Shown here: positions 33,067 through 42,817 of the stretch, in pieces
How the letters are laid out: each line of letters begins with the position of its first letter
How positions within the stretch are numbered: position 1 is the stretch's first letter
Assembly: GCA_030525945.1 (NCBI GenBank)
Contig: JAUNDT010000005.1
Span: forward strand, 1-64,000
Source: Coriobacteriaceae bacterium
Lineage (GTDB): Bacteria > Actinomycetota > Coriobacteriia > Coriobacteriales > Coriobacteriaceae
Reading direction: 5' to 3'
DNA: 64,000 bases
Made by a program: the position numbers and the translations under genes
The notes under the pieces: generated by a model
What the model was told of the DNA's origin: nothing
What the model saw: the letters and a program-made list of their open reading frames with translations, nothing else
The model's database searches: none

Positions 33067-35847
33067 CTACTTCGCCTCAGCCCAGGTTTCGCCTACGCTT
33101 GCATCGGCGATGAGGGGCACGCGCAGCTCGGCCACGCCCTCCATCTCCTCGCGCACCATGGCGACCAGGCGCTCGACCTCGCCCGCCGGGCACTCGAAGT
33201 CGAGTTCGTCGTGCACCTGCAAGATCATCTTGGCGGCGAAGCCCTCGGCGCGTAGGCGCTCGGCCACGCGCACCATGGCGATCTTGATGATGTCGGCGGC
33301 GGAGCCCTGCATGGGGTGGTTCATCGCCGTGCGCTCGCCGAACATGCGCTGCGCCGGCACGCGCAGCTCAGGGATGGGGCGGCGGCGGCCGTACATGGTT
33401 TCGGCGTAGCCCGTCTGCTTGGCGAAGGCGACCGTCTCGTCCAGGTACGTGCGCACGCCGGGATAAGCGCGGAAGTACGCGTCGATCATCTCGCGCGCCT
33501 CGGCCTGCGGGATGTCGAGCACCTGCGAGAGGCCGTACGCCTGCTGACCGTACACGATGCCGAAGTTCACCGCCTTGGCGCGACTGCGCAGCTGCGGCGT
33601 GACCTCGCCCACCGGCACGCCGAACACGCGCGCGGCGGTCTCGGCATGGAAGTCCTCGCCCTCGTTGAAGGCGCTCACCAAATGCTCGTCGCCCGAGAGA
33701 TGCGCGAGCAGCCTGAGCTCAATCTGCGAGTAGTCGATAGCCACGAAGACCGACCCCTCCTCAACCGAGAAGGCCTTCTTGACGGCGTGTCCCAGCTCGG
33801 AGCGGGTGGGGATGTTCTGCAGGTTGGGGCTAGAGCTCGACAGGCGGCCCGTCGCGGTGATGGTCTGGTTGTACGTGGTGTGCACGCGCCCGTCGCCGCG
33901 GCGCAAACCGCCGAGCGTGTCGAGGTACGTCGACTTGATCTTGGTCTTCTCGCGGTACTCGAGGATCAAGCGGACGATCTCGTGACTCTTAGCAAGCTCG
34001 TCGAGCACCTTGGCGTTAGTCGAGTAGTAGCCGCGCTGGGTCTTTTTGAGACCGCGCGTGGGCAGGCCGAGGACGTCGAAGAGAATATGCGAGAGCTGCA
34101 TGGGGCTCGACAGGTTGAACTCCTCGCCCGCCAGCTCGATCACACGGGCTTTGAGGTCGGCGATTTGTCCGATGAGCTCGTCGGATTGCGTGGCGAGGCG
34201 CGCCGGATCGACGTACATGCCCGCGCGCTCCATAGACGCGAGCACGCGCACGAGCGGCATCTCGATTTGGTCGAAGATGGCGTCGGCACCCTGGGTCTCA
34301 AGGGCGGCGGCCAGCGGCTCGCGCAGCACACGCGCGAGGTACGCCGAGCGGGCGGCGGCACTCGGCGCGTCGGGGGTGGCGCCGTCCTCCCCCGCGGCTG
34401 CAGGCAGCGCGGTATGGAGATACGTGTCAGCCAGATAGGCGTCGGAGAAATCCGAGCGCACGGAGTCGAGCAGGTACGCGGCGACCGTCGTGTCGAACAC
34501 GCGCCTGGCCTCGACGGTCAGCGGGTCCACAAGCTCGGGCTCACTCGAGTCGACGGGCGACAGCTCGTGCAGCAGCGCCTTAACGTCTGCAGAGACCACG
34601 TGCCCCGCGGCGAGCAGATGCTGAAGCACACCGGGAACCATGCCATGCGAGCAGTCGATATCGCCCGCAGCCGACGCCCCCGCACCCTGCGGGTCCTCAA
34701 ACGCGAGCAGCGCCTGCTCGGTGGCGACCCACAGGCGACGCGTCATACCGAACAGCGCGTCGGCCTCCTTATCATCCTCAATGGAGACGCCCAGCCACTC
34801 GCCAGCGTCAAGCGCGCGGGCGAGCTCGTCAAAGCACTCCTGCGCCTGGGCCTGCGCGGCAGCCGCATCGGCATCGGCGGAAACCGCCGTAGAGAGCACG
34901 CAGGGCAGCTCGAGGGCAGGGGCGGCAGCGGCCGCAGAGGCGCCCTCGCCGTCGAGCAGGGCCAGGAATCGATTCTGCATGGCCATGATGCCCAGCTCGC
35001 CCAGCGCGGCGGAAACGGAGGTGGCATCATACGCAGGGAACGCAACCTCGTCCAAATCGCACTCAATCGGGGCGTTCGTCATAATCGTGGCGATCTTGCG
35101 CGACACGAGCGCGTCGTCGATGTGCGCGCGCAGATTCTCGCCCATCTTGCCCTTGACCTCTTCGGCGTGCGCGATGACCTCGTCCAAGCTGCCATACTGC
35201 ACGATAAGCGCGCTCGCCTTTTTGGGCCCGATGCCCGGCACGCCCGGGATATTGTCGGAGGAGTCGCCCTTGAGGCCGTAGAAGTCCGGCACGAGCTCGG
35301 GAGTGATGCCGTGGTACAGGTCGTCCACGCTCTCGGGCGTCATGATGGCGATGTCTGACAGGCCCTTGCGGGTGGACACCACGTGCACGTGGTCGGTGAC
35401 GAGCTGGTACATGTCGCGGTCGCCCGTGACGAGGTACATGTCACATCCGGCAGCCTCGCCGCGGCGCGCGAGCGTGCCCAGGATGTCGTCGCCCTCCCAG
35501 CCCTCGAGCTCCACCACGGGAACGGAGAGGCTCGCGAGCAGCTCCTTAATCATGGGAAACTGGCTGCGCAGGTTGGGATCCATGGGTGGGCGCTGCGCTT
35601 TGTACTGCGGCAGCATTTCCATGCGCACCTTAGGCCGCCCCTTGTCAAAGGCACATATCACACCGTCGGGTGCGAACTCGTCCACCATTTTGAGGAACAT
35701 GTTGAGGAAGCCGAACACGGCGTTGGTGGGTCGGCCATCCGGCGCGTTCATGGTGGGCGGCACGGCATGGAACGCGCGGTGCATGAGCGAGTTGCCGTCG
35801 ATAACGGCGATCACGCGGCGGTCGCGGGCGGGTGCGATATCTGACAT
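33067..35847 (-). CDS. polA: DNA polymerase I
   Basis: 926 residues. N-terminal 5'-3' exonuclease (VIAVIDGNSLMHRAFHAV; VTGDRDMYQLV; YGLKGDSSDNIPGVPGIG), a middle 3'-5' exonuclease-like domain and a C-terminal polymerase domain (motif A VAIDYSQIELRLLAHLS; motif B RSRAKAVNFGIVYG; motif C LQVHDELDFE). The middle domain lacks the expected DxE residues at its first motif (GVSIEDDKEAD), so it is probably without proofreading, as in several Gram-positive PolA proteins. ATG at 35847 with GAGG upstream. Confidence 0.97.
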   Translation of the reverse strand: MSDIAPARDRRVIAVIDGNSLMHRAFHAVPPTMNAPDGRPTNAVFGFLNMFLKMVDEFAPDGVICAFDKGRPKVRMEMLPQYKAQRPPMDPNLRSQFPMIKELLASLSVPVVELEGWEGDDILGTLARRGEAAGCDMYLVTGDRDMYQLVTDHVHVVSTRKGLSDIAIMTPESVDDLYHGITPELVPDFYGLKGDSSDNIPGVPGIGPKKASALIVQYGSLDEVIAHAEEVKGKMGENLRAHIDDALVSRKIATIMTNAPIECDLDEVAFPAYDATSVSAALGELGIMAMQNRFLALLDGEGASAAAAAPALELPCVLSTAVSADADAAAAQAQAQECFDELARALDAGEWLGVSIEDDKEADALFGMTRRLWVATEQALLAFEDPQGAGASAAGDIDCSHGMVPGVLQHLLAAGHVVSADVKALLHELSPVDSSEPELVDPLTVEARRVFDTTVAAYLLDSVRSDFSDAYLADTYLHTALPAAAGEDGATPDAPSAAARSAYLARVLREPLAAALETQGADAIFDQIEMPLVRVLASMERAGMYVDPARLATQSDELIGQIADLKARVIELAGEEFNLSSPMQLSHILFDVLGLPTRGLKKTQRGYYSTNAKVLDELAKSHEIVRLILEYREKTKIKSTYLDTLGGLRRGDGRVHTTYNQTITATGRLSSSSPNLQNIPTRSELGHAVKKAFSVEEGSVFVAIDYSQIELRLLAHLSGDEHLVSAFNEGEDFHAETAARVFGVPVGEVTPQLRSRAKAVNFGIVYGQQAYGLSQVLDIPQAEAREMIDAYFRAYPGVRTYLDETVAFAKQTGYAETMYGRRRPIPELRVPAQRMFGERTAMNHPMQGSAADIIKIAMVRVAERLRAEGFAAKMILQVHDELDFECPAGEVERLVAMVREEMEGVAELRVPLIADASVGETWAEAK

Positions 35848-36024
35848 GGGGAAGACCTCATTTCGTTGCTGTACGCAAAACAGTCTACCCCACCGTGCGG
35901 ACGGCCTGTCACCGATACACGAATCAAGCGGAGGCGATACGCCCGCTCCTGGCACAGAAACCAGGCCAACGATCCCAAGGTTACGATCAATTGCGGACAT
36001 TTGAAGGCGTTTTTGGACATTTTA

Positions 36025-36067
36025 AGCCCCTTTTAGGACATTGTCCGCAAATGTCCTAAAAGGGGCT
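36025..36067. terminator. Perfect 18-bp palindrome between polA and the glycosyltransferase
   Basis: AGCCCCTTTTAGGACATT (36025-36042) pairs with 36050-36067 around a 7-nt loop. Further GGACATTT-like boxes lie at 35996 and 36015, resembling but not matching the GGACATACAG family. It lies downstream of the glycosyltransferase and upstream of polA. Confidence 0.7.
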
Positions 36068-36129
36068 CTCGATGTCCGCGAACACACGCACCCGACAACC
36101 GCAGTCAAGATGCGGTGCTTGGCGCGCCG

Positions 36130-37266
36130 TTAGTTGAACTTGAAGATTTTGGAGGCCAGATGATACATCCCGATGGTGGTCTTCTCGCCCAGCTTGCCGG
36201 GCAGATTCGTGCCCATGCCCACGATGCCGTGACGGGCCTTGCGGTACATCTTCTCGTCGTACGCGCGCAGGTCGGACCACAGGGCCGTGAGCTCGTCGTC
36301 AACGCCGGGCTTATCGGACAGCTTGGTGAAGATCGAGCAAATCGCCATCATCATGGTGAAGTAGCCCATCATGTACGAGCGCAGCTTCTCCTGCTTAACG
36401 TCCTCGTACAGATGGTAGCTCTCCATCATGATGCGCGTAATGCGATACTGCTGGTCTAGGCGCTTGACCATCGTGGCCTCGTTGACGCTTTGGCCCTCGC
36501 GGCCGATGAAGTACCGGTACAGGTCGATGTCGGCGTAGTACAGCGTCTCGCAGTTGGGCAGCGGCACGTACGCGTAGATGTTGTCCACGTAAAACGTATG
36601 CGGCGGCATAGGCAGGTCATGCGCGCGCAGAACGTCGGTGCGATAGCACAAAGAGTGCATGAGCAGGTTCTGATCGGGGCGAAAGCGCCCGATATCGCCC
36701 CAGGTAAAGACCTTCTTGCGCGGCAGCGCCATACGGTAGTTGATCGCGGTGCGCGTGCCCTCGTAGACCTTCTCGTACACGTAATTCGAGATGAACAAAT
36801 CCACGCGCATGTCGCGCTCTTCGAATCCGCGCAGGATGGAGAGCATGGTGGAGAGAGCGGCGGCATCCAGCCAGTCGTCGGAATCGACGACCTTGTAGTA
36901 GGTGCCGCATGCCTCGCGCAGACCTGCGCGAACCGCCATGCCGTGCCCGCCGTTCTCCTGGTGCACCACGCGGATAATGCCCGGGTAGCGCGCCTCCCAC
37001 TCGTCGGCCTTGGCCCCGGTCTCGTCCTTGGAGCCGTCGTCGACGATGATGATCTCGATATCGGAGGCGTACTTGGAGCCCTCGAGGATCGAGGAGATGC
37101 AGTGGTCCATGTCCTTGGCGGCGTTATAGCTCGGAATGCCGAAGGAGATGACCTTGTGACCCTCCCCCGCCGGCGTGACGGAGATGGTCTTGGCGGGGAA
37201 CTCCGCCCGCTCGCGCTCAAGGTCGCGGGCGGGCTGGGCAAAGCTAGTTACAGACGCATTAGGCAT
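36130..37266 (-). CDS. Family 2 glycosyltransferase
   Basis: 378-residue GT-A transferase. Starts HKVISFGIPSYNAAKDM, has IIIVDDGSKDETG and the metal-binding VVDSDDWLD (DxD). C-terminal part is helical, without clear membrane helices. The ATG at 37266 overlaps the glf stop by 8 nt, so the two are translated together. With UDP-galactopyranose mutase next to it, a galactofuranosyltransferase for surface glycan is plausible, but the sequence alone does not prove the donor. Confidence 0.88.
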   Translation of the reverse strand: MPNASVTSFAQPARDLERERAEFPAKTISVTPAGEGHKVISFGIPSYNAAKDMDHCISSILEGSKYASDIEIIIVDDGSKDETGAKADEWEARYPGIIRVVHQENGGHGMAVRAGLREACGTYYKVVDSDDWLDAAALSTMLSILRGFEERDMRVDLFISNYVYEKVYEGTRTAINYRMALPRKKVFTWGDIGRFRPDQNLLMHSLCYRTDVLRAHDLPMPPHTFYVDNIYAYVPLPNCETLYYADIDLYRYFIGREGQSVNEATMVKRLDQQYRITRIMMESYHLYEDVKQEKLRSYMMGYFTMMMAICSIFTKLSDKPGVDDELTALWSDLRAYDEKMYRKARHGIVGMGTNLPGKLGEKTTIGMYHLASKIFKFN

Positions 37267-38461
37267 GGCAGGCAATGATCTCGTCCGAGAGGTTGAGGGC
37301 GGAGGCGGTCACGGCGTCCATGTCGTAGTAGCGGTACTCCGCCAGGCGGCCGACCGGGTGGAAGTTGGTGATATGCGCCACGCGCTCGAGATAGCGCTCG
37401 TAGAGCTTGCGGTTATCGGGATCGAGAATCGCGTAGTACGGAGTCTGGCCGCTGCCCGGCTCATAGGCGTGGCTGAACTCCTTCATGATGGTCGTCTTGC
37501 CCGGCACAACCTGACCGGTCATGTTCTTGAACTCGGTGATGCGCGTGAAGTCCTCGGACACGGTGTAGTTCACGGTGCCGACCGGCTGGAACTGGTCGGT
37601 GTCGAGGGTCTCGAACTGCATGTCGAGCGTGCGGTACGGCAGGGCGCCCAGATCAAGGCCGAACAGCTCGTCGAGCGGGCCGGTGTAGATAACCTCGCCG
37701 CCGTAGGTCTTGCCGCAGACCTTGACCGTGGTGTCGTCGAGTTCGAAGATGTCGCGCGCGTCCACATCGCAGAACACGTCGATGCAGTCGTGGTCGAGCA
37801 TGTTCTCGAACAGCACGGTGTAGCCGTCGGCGGGCATGCCCTGGAAGGGCGCCTGCGGGAAGTAGCGGTCGTCGTCGCCCACGAACACGGGCACGCGCGC
37901 GGTGACGGACGGGTCGATCTGATCGGGCGTCTGGCCCCACTGCTTCATGGTGTAGTGGAGGAACACGTTCTCGTACACGTAATCCGCAACCTCGGCAAGG
38001 TCGGGGTCGTTCTTCTCGCGCAGCTCCATGATGGGAACCTTGACGTCCTTGCCGAACGTCTCCACGAGCTTGGAGTACAGCTCCTCGCCGCGCTTCTCGC
38101 CAAAGGCGAGCAGGAGGCTTTGGTGGTTAAAGGGAACGGGCATGAGCGTGCCATGCACGTTTGCGAGCACCTTGTGCTGGTAGTTCGTCCACTCGGTAAA
38201 GCGGGAGAGGAAGTTGTGCACGCGCTCGTTGAACGTGTGGTAGATGTGCGGGCCGAACTTGTGCACCAGCACGCCGGCCTCGTCCTCGTAATCGTAGGCG
38301 TTACCGGCGATGTGGCTGCGACGCTCAAGAACGGCGACGCGGAACCCGACGGTCTCGGCAAGACGGCGGGCGCACACGGCGCCGGCGTATCCAGCGCCCA
38401 CGACGATCATGTCGTACGCGCTCGGGTTAAAGTCCTCCGGAAGACCTGAGTTGATCTGCAT
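37259..38461 (-). CDS. glf: UDP-galactopyranose mutase
   Basis: 400-residue flavoenzyme converting UDP-galactopyranose to UDP-galactofuranose. FAD-binding GAGYAGAVCARRLAE and RRSHIAGNAYDYEDE, then FGPHIYHT; NYTVSEDFTRITEFKNMT and the conserved C-terminal GRLAEYRYYDMD are typical. ATG at 38461 with AAGGAG. Overlaps the glycosyltransferase gene. Confidence 0.96.
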   Translation of the reverse strand: MQINSGLPEDFNPSAYDMIVVGAGYAGAVCARRLAETVGFRVAVLERRSHIAGNAYDYEDEAGVLVHKFGPHIYHTFNERVHNFLSRFTEWTNYQHKVLANVHGTLMPVPFNHQSLLLAFGEKRGEELYSKLVETFGKDVKVPIMELREKNDPDLAEVADYVYENVFLHYTMKQWGQTPDQIDPSVTARVPVFVGDDDRYFPQAPFQGMPADGYTVLFENMLDHDCIDVFCDVDARDIFELDDTTVKVCGKTYGGEVIYTGPLDELFGLDLGALPYRTLDMQFETLDTDQFQPVGTVNYTVSEDFTRITEFKNMTGQVVPGKTTIMKEFSHAYEPGSGQTPYYAILDPDNRKLYERYLERVAHITNFHPVGRLAEYRYYDMDAVTASALNLSDEIIACHA

Positions 38462-38570
38462 GACAGCTCCTTGCAGGTGATGGCGGCTTCTCTTGTTCGC
38501 TTGCACGGTGAGCGGGCAGCCGAAACGCCGCACACCACGTTTTCGTTCCCCGATTATAGCGGTCGGGGCA

Positions 38571-38576
38571 TATAAT
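38571..38576 (+). promoter_or_regulatory. Possible -10 box for pta
   Basis: TATAAT about 72 nt before the pta start in the divergent pta/glf region; no clear -35 found. Confidence 0.3.
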
Positions 38577-38647
38577 TGCCCTTGTCACACTAATAAAGCT
38601 CATCGCACGCATAAACTGCGGTGGGCTCGTTGCATCAAGGAGCACGC

Positions 38648-39628
38648 ATGAGCGATTTCCTGACCCGCATGAAAGCCGCCGCCAAGGCGGATAAGAAGAC
38701 CGTCGTTTTGCCCGAGGGCGAGGACCAGCGCACCCTCGACGCCGCCAAGATCATCGTCGAGGAGGACCTCGCCAACCTGGTGGTGCTGGGCGACCCCGAC
38801 AAGATCGACCTGCCCGGCGTTACCGTGATCGACCCCAAGTGCGGCCCCAAGCACGAGGAGTACGCGCAGAAGTTCGCCGAGCTCCGCGCCAAGAAGGGCA
38901 TCACCATCGAGCAGGCTCGCGCGCAGATGAACGACGCCACCTATTACGGCACCATGATGGTCAAGATGGGCGATGCCGATGGCCTGGTGTCCGGCGCCTG
39001 CCACTCCACCGCCGATACGCTGCGCCCCGCCCTGCAGATCCTGAAGACCGCCCCGGGCACCAAGCTCGTCTCCGCGTTCTTCATCATGTGCACCGACGCC
39101 GAGCAGTTCGGCACCGACGGCACGCTGATCTTCGCCGACTGCGGCCTCAACATCAACCCGACCTCCGACGAGCTGTCCGAGATCGCCATCGCCTCCGGCA
39201 AGAGCTGGCAGACCTTCATGGGCGGCGCCGAGCCCCACGTGGCCCTGCTCTCCTACTCCACCATGGGCTCCGCCGGCGGTGAGGTCGCCAAGAAGGTGCA
39301 GGAGGCCGTCGCGTTCTGCAAGGAGAAGGCCCCCGAGATGGCCATCGACGGCGACCTGCAGCTCGACGCGGCCATCGTGCCCACCGTGGCCCAGCTCAAG
39401 GCCCCCGGCTCCCCCGTTGCCGGCAAGGCGAACGTGCTCGTGTTCCCCGACCTCGAGGCGGGCAACATCGGCTACAAGCTCGTGCAGCGCTTCGCCGGCG
39501 CCGAGGCGTACGGCCCCATCCTGCAGGGCATCGCCAAGCCGGTGAACGACCTGTCCCGCGGCTGCTCGGCCGAGGACATCGTGGGCGTTGTGGCCATCAC
39601 GGCCGTTCAGGCCCAGATGGCGGAATAA
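38648..39628 (+). CDS. pta: Phosphate acetyltransferase
   Basis: 326 residues, the short form of Pta without the extra N-terminal domains. It converts acetyl-CoA and phosphate to acetyl phosphate. Motifs KKTVVLPEGED, GLVSGACHSTADTLRP and PVNDLSRGCSAEDI are present. ATG at 38648 with AAGGAG. It faces two acetate kinase genes on the other strand, together completing acetate formation with ATP gain. The last 17 coding bases recur inverted in the downstream hairpin at 39778-39805. Confidence 0.96.
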   Translation: MSDFLTRMKAAAKADKKTVVLPEGEDQRTLDAAKIIVEEDLANLVVLGDPDKIDLPGVTVIDPKCGPKHEEYAQKFAELRAKKGITIEQARAQMNDATYYGTMMVKMGDADGLVSGACHSTADTLRPALQILKTAPGTKLVSAFFIMCTDAEQFGTDGTLIFADCGLNINPTSDELSEIAIASGKSWQTFMGGAEPHVALLSYSTMGSAGGEVAKKVQEAVAFCKEKAPEMAIDGDLQLDAAIVPTVAQLKAPGSPVAGKANVLVFPDLEAGNIGYKLVQRFAGAEAYGPILQGIAKPVNDLSRGCSAEDIVGVVAITAVQAQMAE

Positions 39629-39656
39629 CGGCAACTTAGTTGCACTCCAGCTGACC

Positions 39657-39751
39657 GGGGAGAGCCGGGTAATACCCGCGCAAACGTCCTCGGAGTCGCG
39701 CTTTGCGCGGCTCCTGCGGAATGTTTGCTTAGGTATTACCCGGCTCTCCCC
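39657..39751. repeat. Composite palindrome, core-plus-unique-arms family (copy 3)
   Basis: Perfect 20-bp outer arms (39657-39676 and 39732-39751). On the minus strand the core reads TTCCGCAGGAGCCG ... CTCCGAGGACGTTTG, matching copies at 2290-2390 and 2657-2778. It lies between the converging pta and ackA genes. Confidence 0.82.
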
Positions 39752-39777
39752 TGCTTGTTTGGGGGCGCAACAACGAA

Positions 39778-39805
39778 GGCCCAGATGGATTCCGCCATCT
39801 GGGCC
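39778..39805. terminator. Hairpin between pta and ackA
   Basis: GGCCCAGATGG (39778-39788) pairs with CCATCTGGGCC (39795-39805). Its right half is an exact inverted copy of the last bases of pta (39610-39626). No strong T-run. Confidence 0.6.
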
Positions 39806-39844
39806 CTCACTCATATCGAAGGGTTGTTGCGAGACGGGCGCCCC

Positions 39845-41014
39845 TTACTTTGCCAGGCGCTCGACGTCGAGGGCGATCATGTACTCCTCGTCGGTGGGGA
39901 TGACCATCACGGTCACGTCCGAATCCGGCGCGGAGATGACCTGCGGGCCCGCGCCCACGGCGGCCTTGTTCGCCTCGGCATCCACGCGCACACCCAGCCA
40001 CTCGAAGCACTGGCAAAACGCCTGGCGAATCGTCCAGTCGTTCTCACCGATGCCGGCGGTGAAGGTGATGGTGTCCACGCCCGCCATAGAGGCGATCATC
40101 GAGGCGGCCTGCTGCATCGCCTTGTACGCGAACATGTCGAACGCCAGCAGGCAATCCTCATTGCCCTCGTCGGCGCCGGCGCGAATGTCGCGGGCGTCGC
40201 TTGAGATGCCGGAAATCGCGAGCAGGCCGGACTTCTTGTTCATCATCTCGTCGACCTCGTCGAAGGTGTAACCGCCCTCGCGCTGGAGGTAGCACACGGT
40301 CGCCGGGTCGATGGAGCCGCAGCGGGTGCCCATCATCAGGCCGTCGAGCGGCGTGAGTCCCATGGTAGTGTCGCGGCACACGCCGTCCTCGATCGCGCAC
40401 AGCGAGCTGCCGTTGCCCAGGTGGCAGGACAGCAGCCGGTGGCAGCGGTCGCCCAGGATCTCCTTGGCGCGCATCCACTCATAGCGGTGGCTCGTTCCGT
40501 GCGCGCCGTACTTACGCACGTGGTAGGTGTCGCGCACGTCCTTAGGCAGCGCGTAGGTGTAGGCGACCGCGGGCATGCTCATGTGGAAGGACGTGTCGAA
40601 CACAGCGACGTTGGGCAGCTCGGGATACGCCTCGCGGCAAAACTCGATAACGCTCGCCTCGGCATAGTTATGCAGCGGCGCCAGCGGGGCGACCTCAAGG
40701 ATCTTGGCCAGCACCTCGTCGTCAACGAGCGCGGAGTCCGTAAAGTGCCAGCCGCCCTGAACGATGCGGTGACCGATCGCGTCGATGGAAAAGCCCGCCT
40801 CGGTCACGAGCTTGAGCACACGGCGGATGGCGCAGCGGTGGTCGGTGAAGATCGTCTCGTCAACGACCTTCTCGCCGCCCTCGGAATGCCCGAACAAGCC
40901 GCGGTCCATGCCGATGCGCTCGCAGTTTCCCTTGGCGAGGATAGCGTGCGCATCGGTATCGAGCAGCTGGTACTTGAGGCTCGAGCTGCCGGCGTTAACA
41001 ACCAGTACGTTCAT
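39845..41014 (-). CDS. ackA: Acetate kinase (copy 1)
   Basis: 389 residues; makes ATP and acetate from acetyl phosphate. VLVVNAGSSSLKYQ at the start, catalytic MGLTPLDGLMMGTRCG, FTAGIGEND near the end, and KYGAHGTSHRY. ATG at 41014 with AAAGGGG. It lies 83 nt after a second acetate kinase gene and shares a nearly identical 111-nt tract with it. Confidence 0.95.
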   Translation of the reverse strand: MNVLVVNAGSSSLKYQLLDTDAHAILAKGNCERIGMDRGLFGHSEGGEKVVDETIFTDHRCAIRRVLKLVTEAGFSIDAIGHRIVQGGWHFTDSALVDDEVLAKILEVAPLAPLHNYAEASVIEFCREAYPELPNVAVFDTSFHMSMPAVAYTYALPKDVRDTYHVRKYGAHGTSHRYEWMRAKEILGDRCHRLLSCHLGNGSSLCAIEDGVCRDTTMGLTPLDGLMMGTRCGSIDPATVCYLQREGGYTFDEVDEMMNKKSGLLAISGISSDARDIRAGADEGNEDCLLAFDMFAYKAMQQAASMIASMAGVDTITFTAGIGENDWTIRQAFCQCFEWLGVRVDAEANKAAVGAGPQVISAPDSDVTVMVIPTDEEYMIALDVERLAK

Positions 41015-41097
41015 GTTTGAACCCCTTTCACGGGAGCATCCCGCCGCAACGCCGTGTACTTGGCGATGAGGCGGGACGGCAGGCGTCTTTGGGTGCG

Positions 41098-42273
41098 CTA
41101 CTTGGCGGCGGAAACGATGCGCTCGACGTCGGAGGCGATCATGAACTCCTCGTCGGTGGGGATGACGTAGATCTTCACCGGGGAATCGGCGGTGGACAGG
41201 CACCAGGCGCCCTCAGCGCGCAGCGCGTTCTTGGCGTGATCCATGTGCACGCCCATCCAAGCCAGACGGTCGGCAACGCCGGCGCGGACCGCAGGGGCAT
41301 GCTCGCCGATACCGGCGGTGAACACCAGGGTGTCCATGCCGCACATAGAGGTCGCCATCTCGGCGGCCTTGGCGGCGATCTTGTACACGAACATGTCGAA
41401 CGCAAGCTCGCAATCGGGATCGCCCGCGGCGGCGCCCTCCTCCACATCGCGGACGTCGTTGGTCTTGCCGGTCACGGCCATGAGGCCGGACTTCTTGTTC
41501 ATCATCTCGTCGACCTCGTCGAAGGTGTAGCCGCCCTCGCGCTGGAGGTAGCACACGGTCGCCGGGTCGATGGAGCCGCAGCGGGTGCCCATCATGATGC
41601 CGTCGAGCGGCGTGAGGCCCATGGTGGTGTCCATGCACTTGCCGTTCTCGATCGCGCACAGGGAGGCGCCGGAGCCGATGTGGCACACGACGACCTTATG
41701 GGCATCGGGGTTCATCTCGGTGACCTTCTGGGCGATGTAGCGATAGCTCGTGCCGTGCGCGCCGTACTTGCGGATGTGCAGCTTGTCGCACACGTCCTTG
41801 GGCAGGGCGTAGGTGCTCGCAACCTTGGGCATGTTGAAGTGGAAGGCGGTGTCGTACACCGTGACGTTCGGAAGCTCGGGGTACTGGGCGAGGCAGTACT
41901 CGATAACGTTGGCCTCGGGGTTGTTGTGCAAAGGCGCCAGCGGGGCGACCTCGCGAATCTTGGCGAGAACGTCAGCGTCGACCAAGGAGGAGTCGCCGAA
42001 GTACCAACCGCCCTGCACGATGCGGTGGCCGATGCCGTCGACCGTGATGCCGTTGGCCTCAAGATCGTCGAGGACGGCCTTGATGGCGGTACCGTGGTCG
42101 GGGAACTCGTGGTTCTCGGTGACCTTCTTGGAGCCGTTGGCGGCGTGCGCGAAGGTGCCGCCCGTAAAGGTCACGCGCTCGCAGGAGCCCTTAGCGGAAA
42201 CCGCGTGGGTCTTGGTGTCGATGACCTGATACTTGAGGGTGGAGCTGCCGGCGTTGACAACGAGGACGTTCAT
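41098..42273 (-). CDS. ackA: Acetate kinase (copy 2)
   Basis: 391 residues, same family and motifs as its neighbour (NAGSSTLKYQ, MGLTPLDGIMMGTRCG, FTAGIGEHA). The two proteins are clearly diverged outside one conserved block, suggesting an old duplication. ATG at 42273 with TTAGGAG. Upstream of copy 1 and probably co-transcribed. Either copy could have a different preferred acyl phosphate (for example propionyl or butyryl). Confidence 0.94.
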   Translation of the reverse strand: MNVLVVNAGSSTLKYQVIDTKTHAVSAKGSCERVTFTGGTFAHAANGSKKVTENHEFPDHGTAIKAVLDDLEANGITVDGIGHRIVQGGWYFGDSSLVDADVLAKIREVAPLAPLHNNPEANVIEYCLAQYPELPNVTVYDTAFHFNMPKVASTYALPKDVCDKLHIRKYGAHGTSYRYIAQKVTEMNPDAHKVVVCHIGSGASLCAIENGKCMDTTMGLTPLDGIMMGTRCGSIDPATVCYLQREGGYTFDEVDEMMNKKSGLMAVTGKTNDVRDVEEGAAAGDPDCELAFDMFVYKIAAKAAEMATSMCGMDTLVFTAGIGEHAPAVRAGVADRLAWMGVHMDHAKNALRAEGAWCLSTADSPVKIYVIPTDEEFMIASDVERIVSAAK

Positions 42274-42463
42274 GAGTCTCCTAACGAGCACGGGCGGATG
42301 AATCCGCAATATGGCATACGAAACAATAATACCCCTTTGGCGTGCGGACGCGCTGCTGCACGGGGGCGCTCAAGCGCGATGCTGCCGGCGTGCCGTGGCG
42401 GGCGTGCTACGGCGCGGGGGCCGCAACCGCTCAACCGGCGCAACGCCGCGCACAGGCGGTCGC

Positions 42464-42799
42464 CTAGATGAGGCCTTCCCCCAGCGGCTTGCCGCCCAGC
42501 ACATGGAGATGGAAGTGCATGACCGTCTGGCCGGCGGCCTCGCCCTTGTTGGAAATCACGCGGAAACCCTCATCGAGTCCCTTGATGCGTGCGACCTCCG
42601 CCACGGCGTGCGTCATTGCCGCGAGCGTCTCGGCGGGCACGCCGTCGATGATGTTCTCGTAATGGGCCTTGGGAATGACCAGCGTGTGCACGGGCGCCTG
42701 AGGGTTGAGGTCGTCAAAGGCGATGACCAGATCGTCCTCGTACACGACGGTGGACGGGATCTCATGAGCGGCGATTCCGCAGAAGATGCAGTCTGACAT
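42464..42799 (-). CDS. HIT-family nucleotide-binding protein (HinT-like)
   Basis: 111-residue purine nucleoside phosphoramidase-like protein. HIT motif MHFHLHVLGG (His95, 97, 99) is present; a CxxC pair (Cys4, Cys7) near the N-terminus probably binds zinc with a His. ATG at 42799 with AAAGGAAG, 18 nt after xseB. Confidence 0.95.
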   Translation of the reverse strand: MSDCIFCGIAAHEIPSTVVYEDDLVIAFDDLNPQAPVHTLVIPKAHYENIIDGVPAETLAAMTHAVAEVARIKGLDEGFRVISNKGEAAGQTVMHFHLHVLGGKPLGEGLI

Positions 42800-42817
42800 G
42801 GCTCTTCCTTTCTTAAT

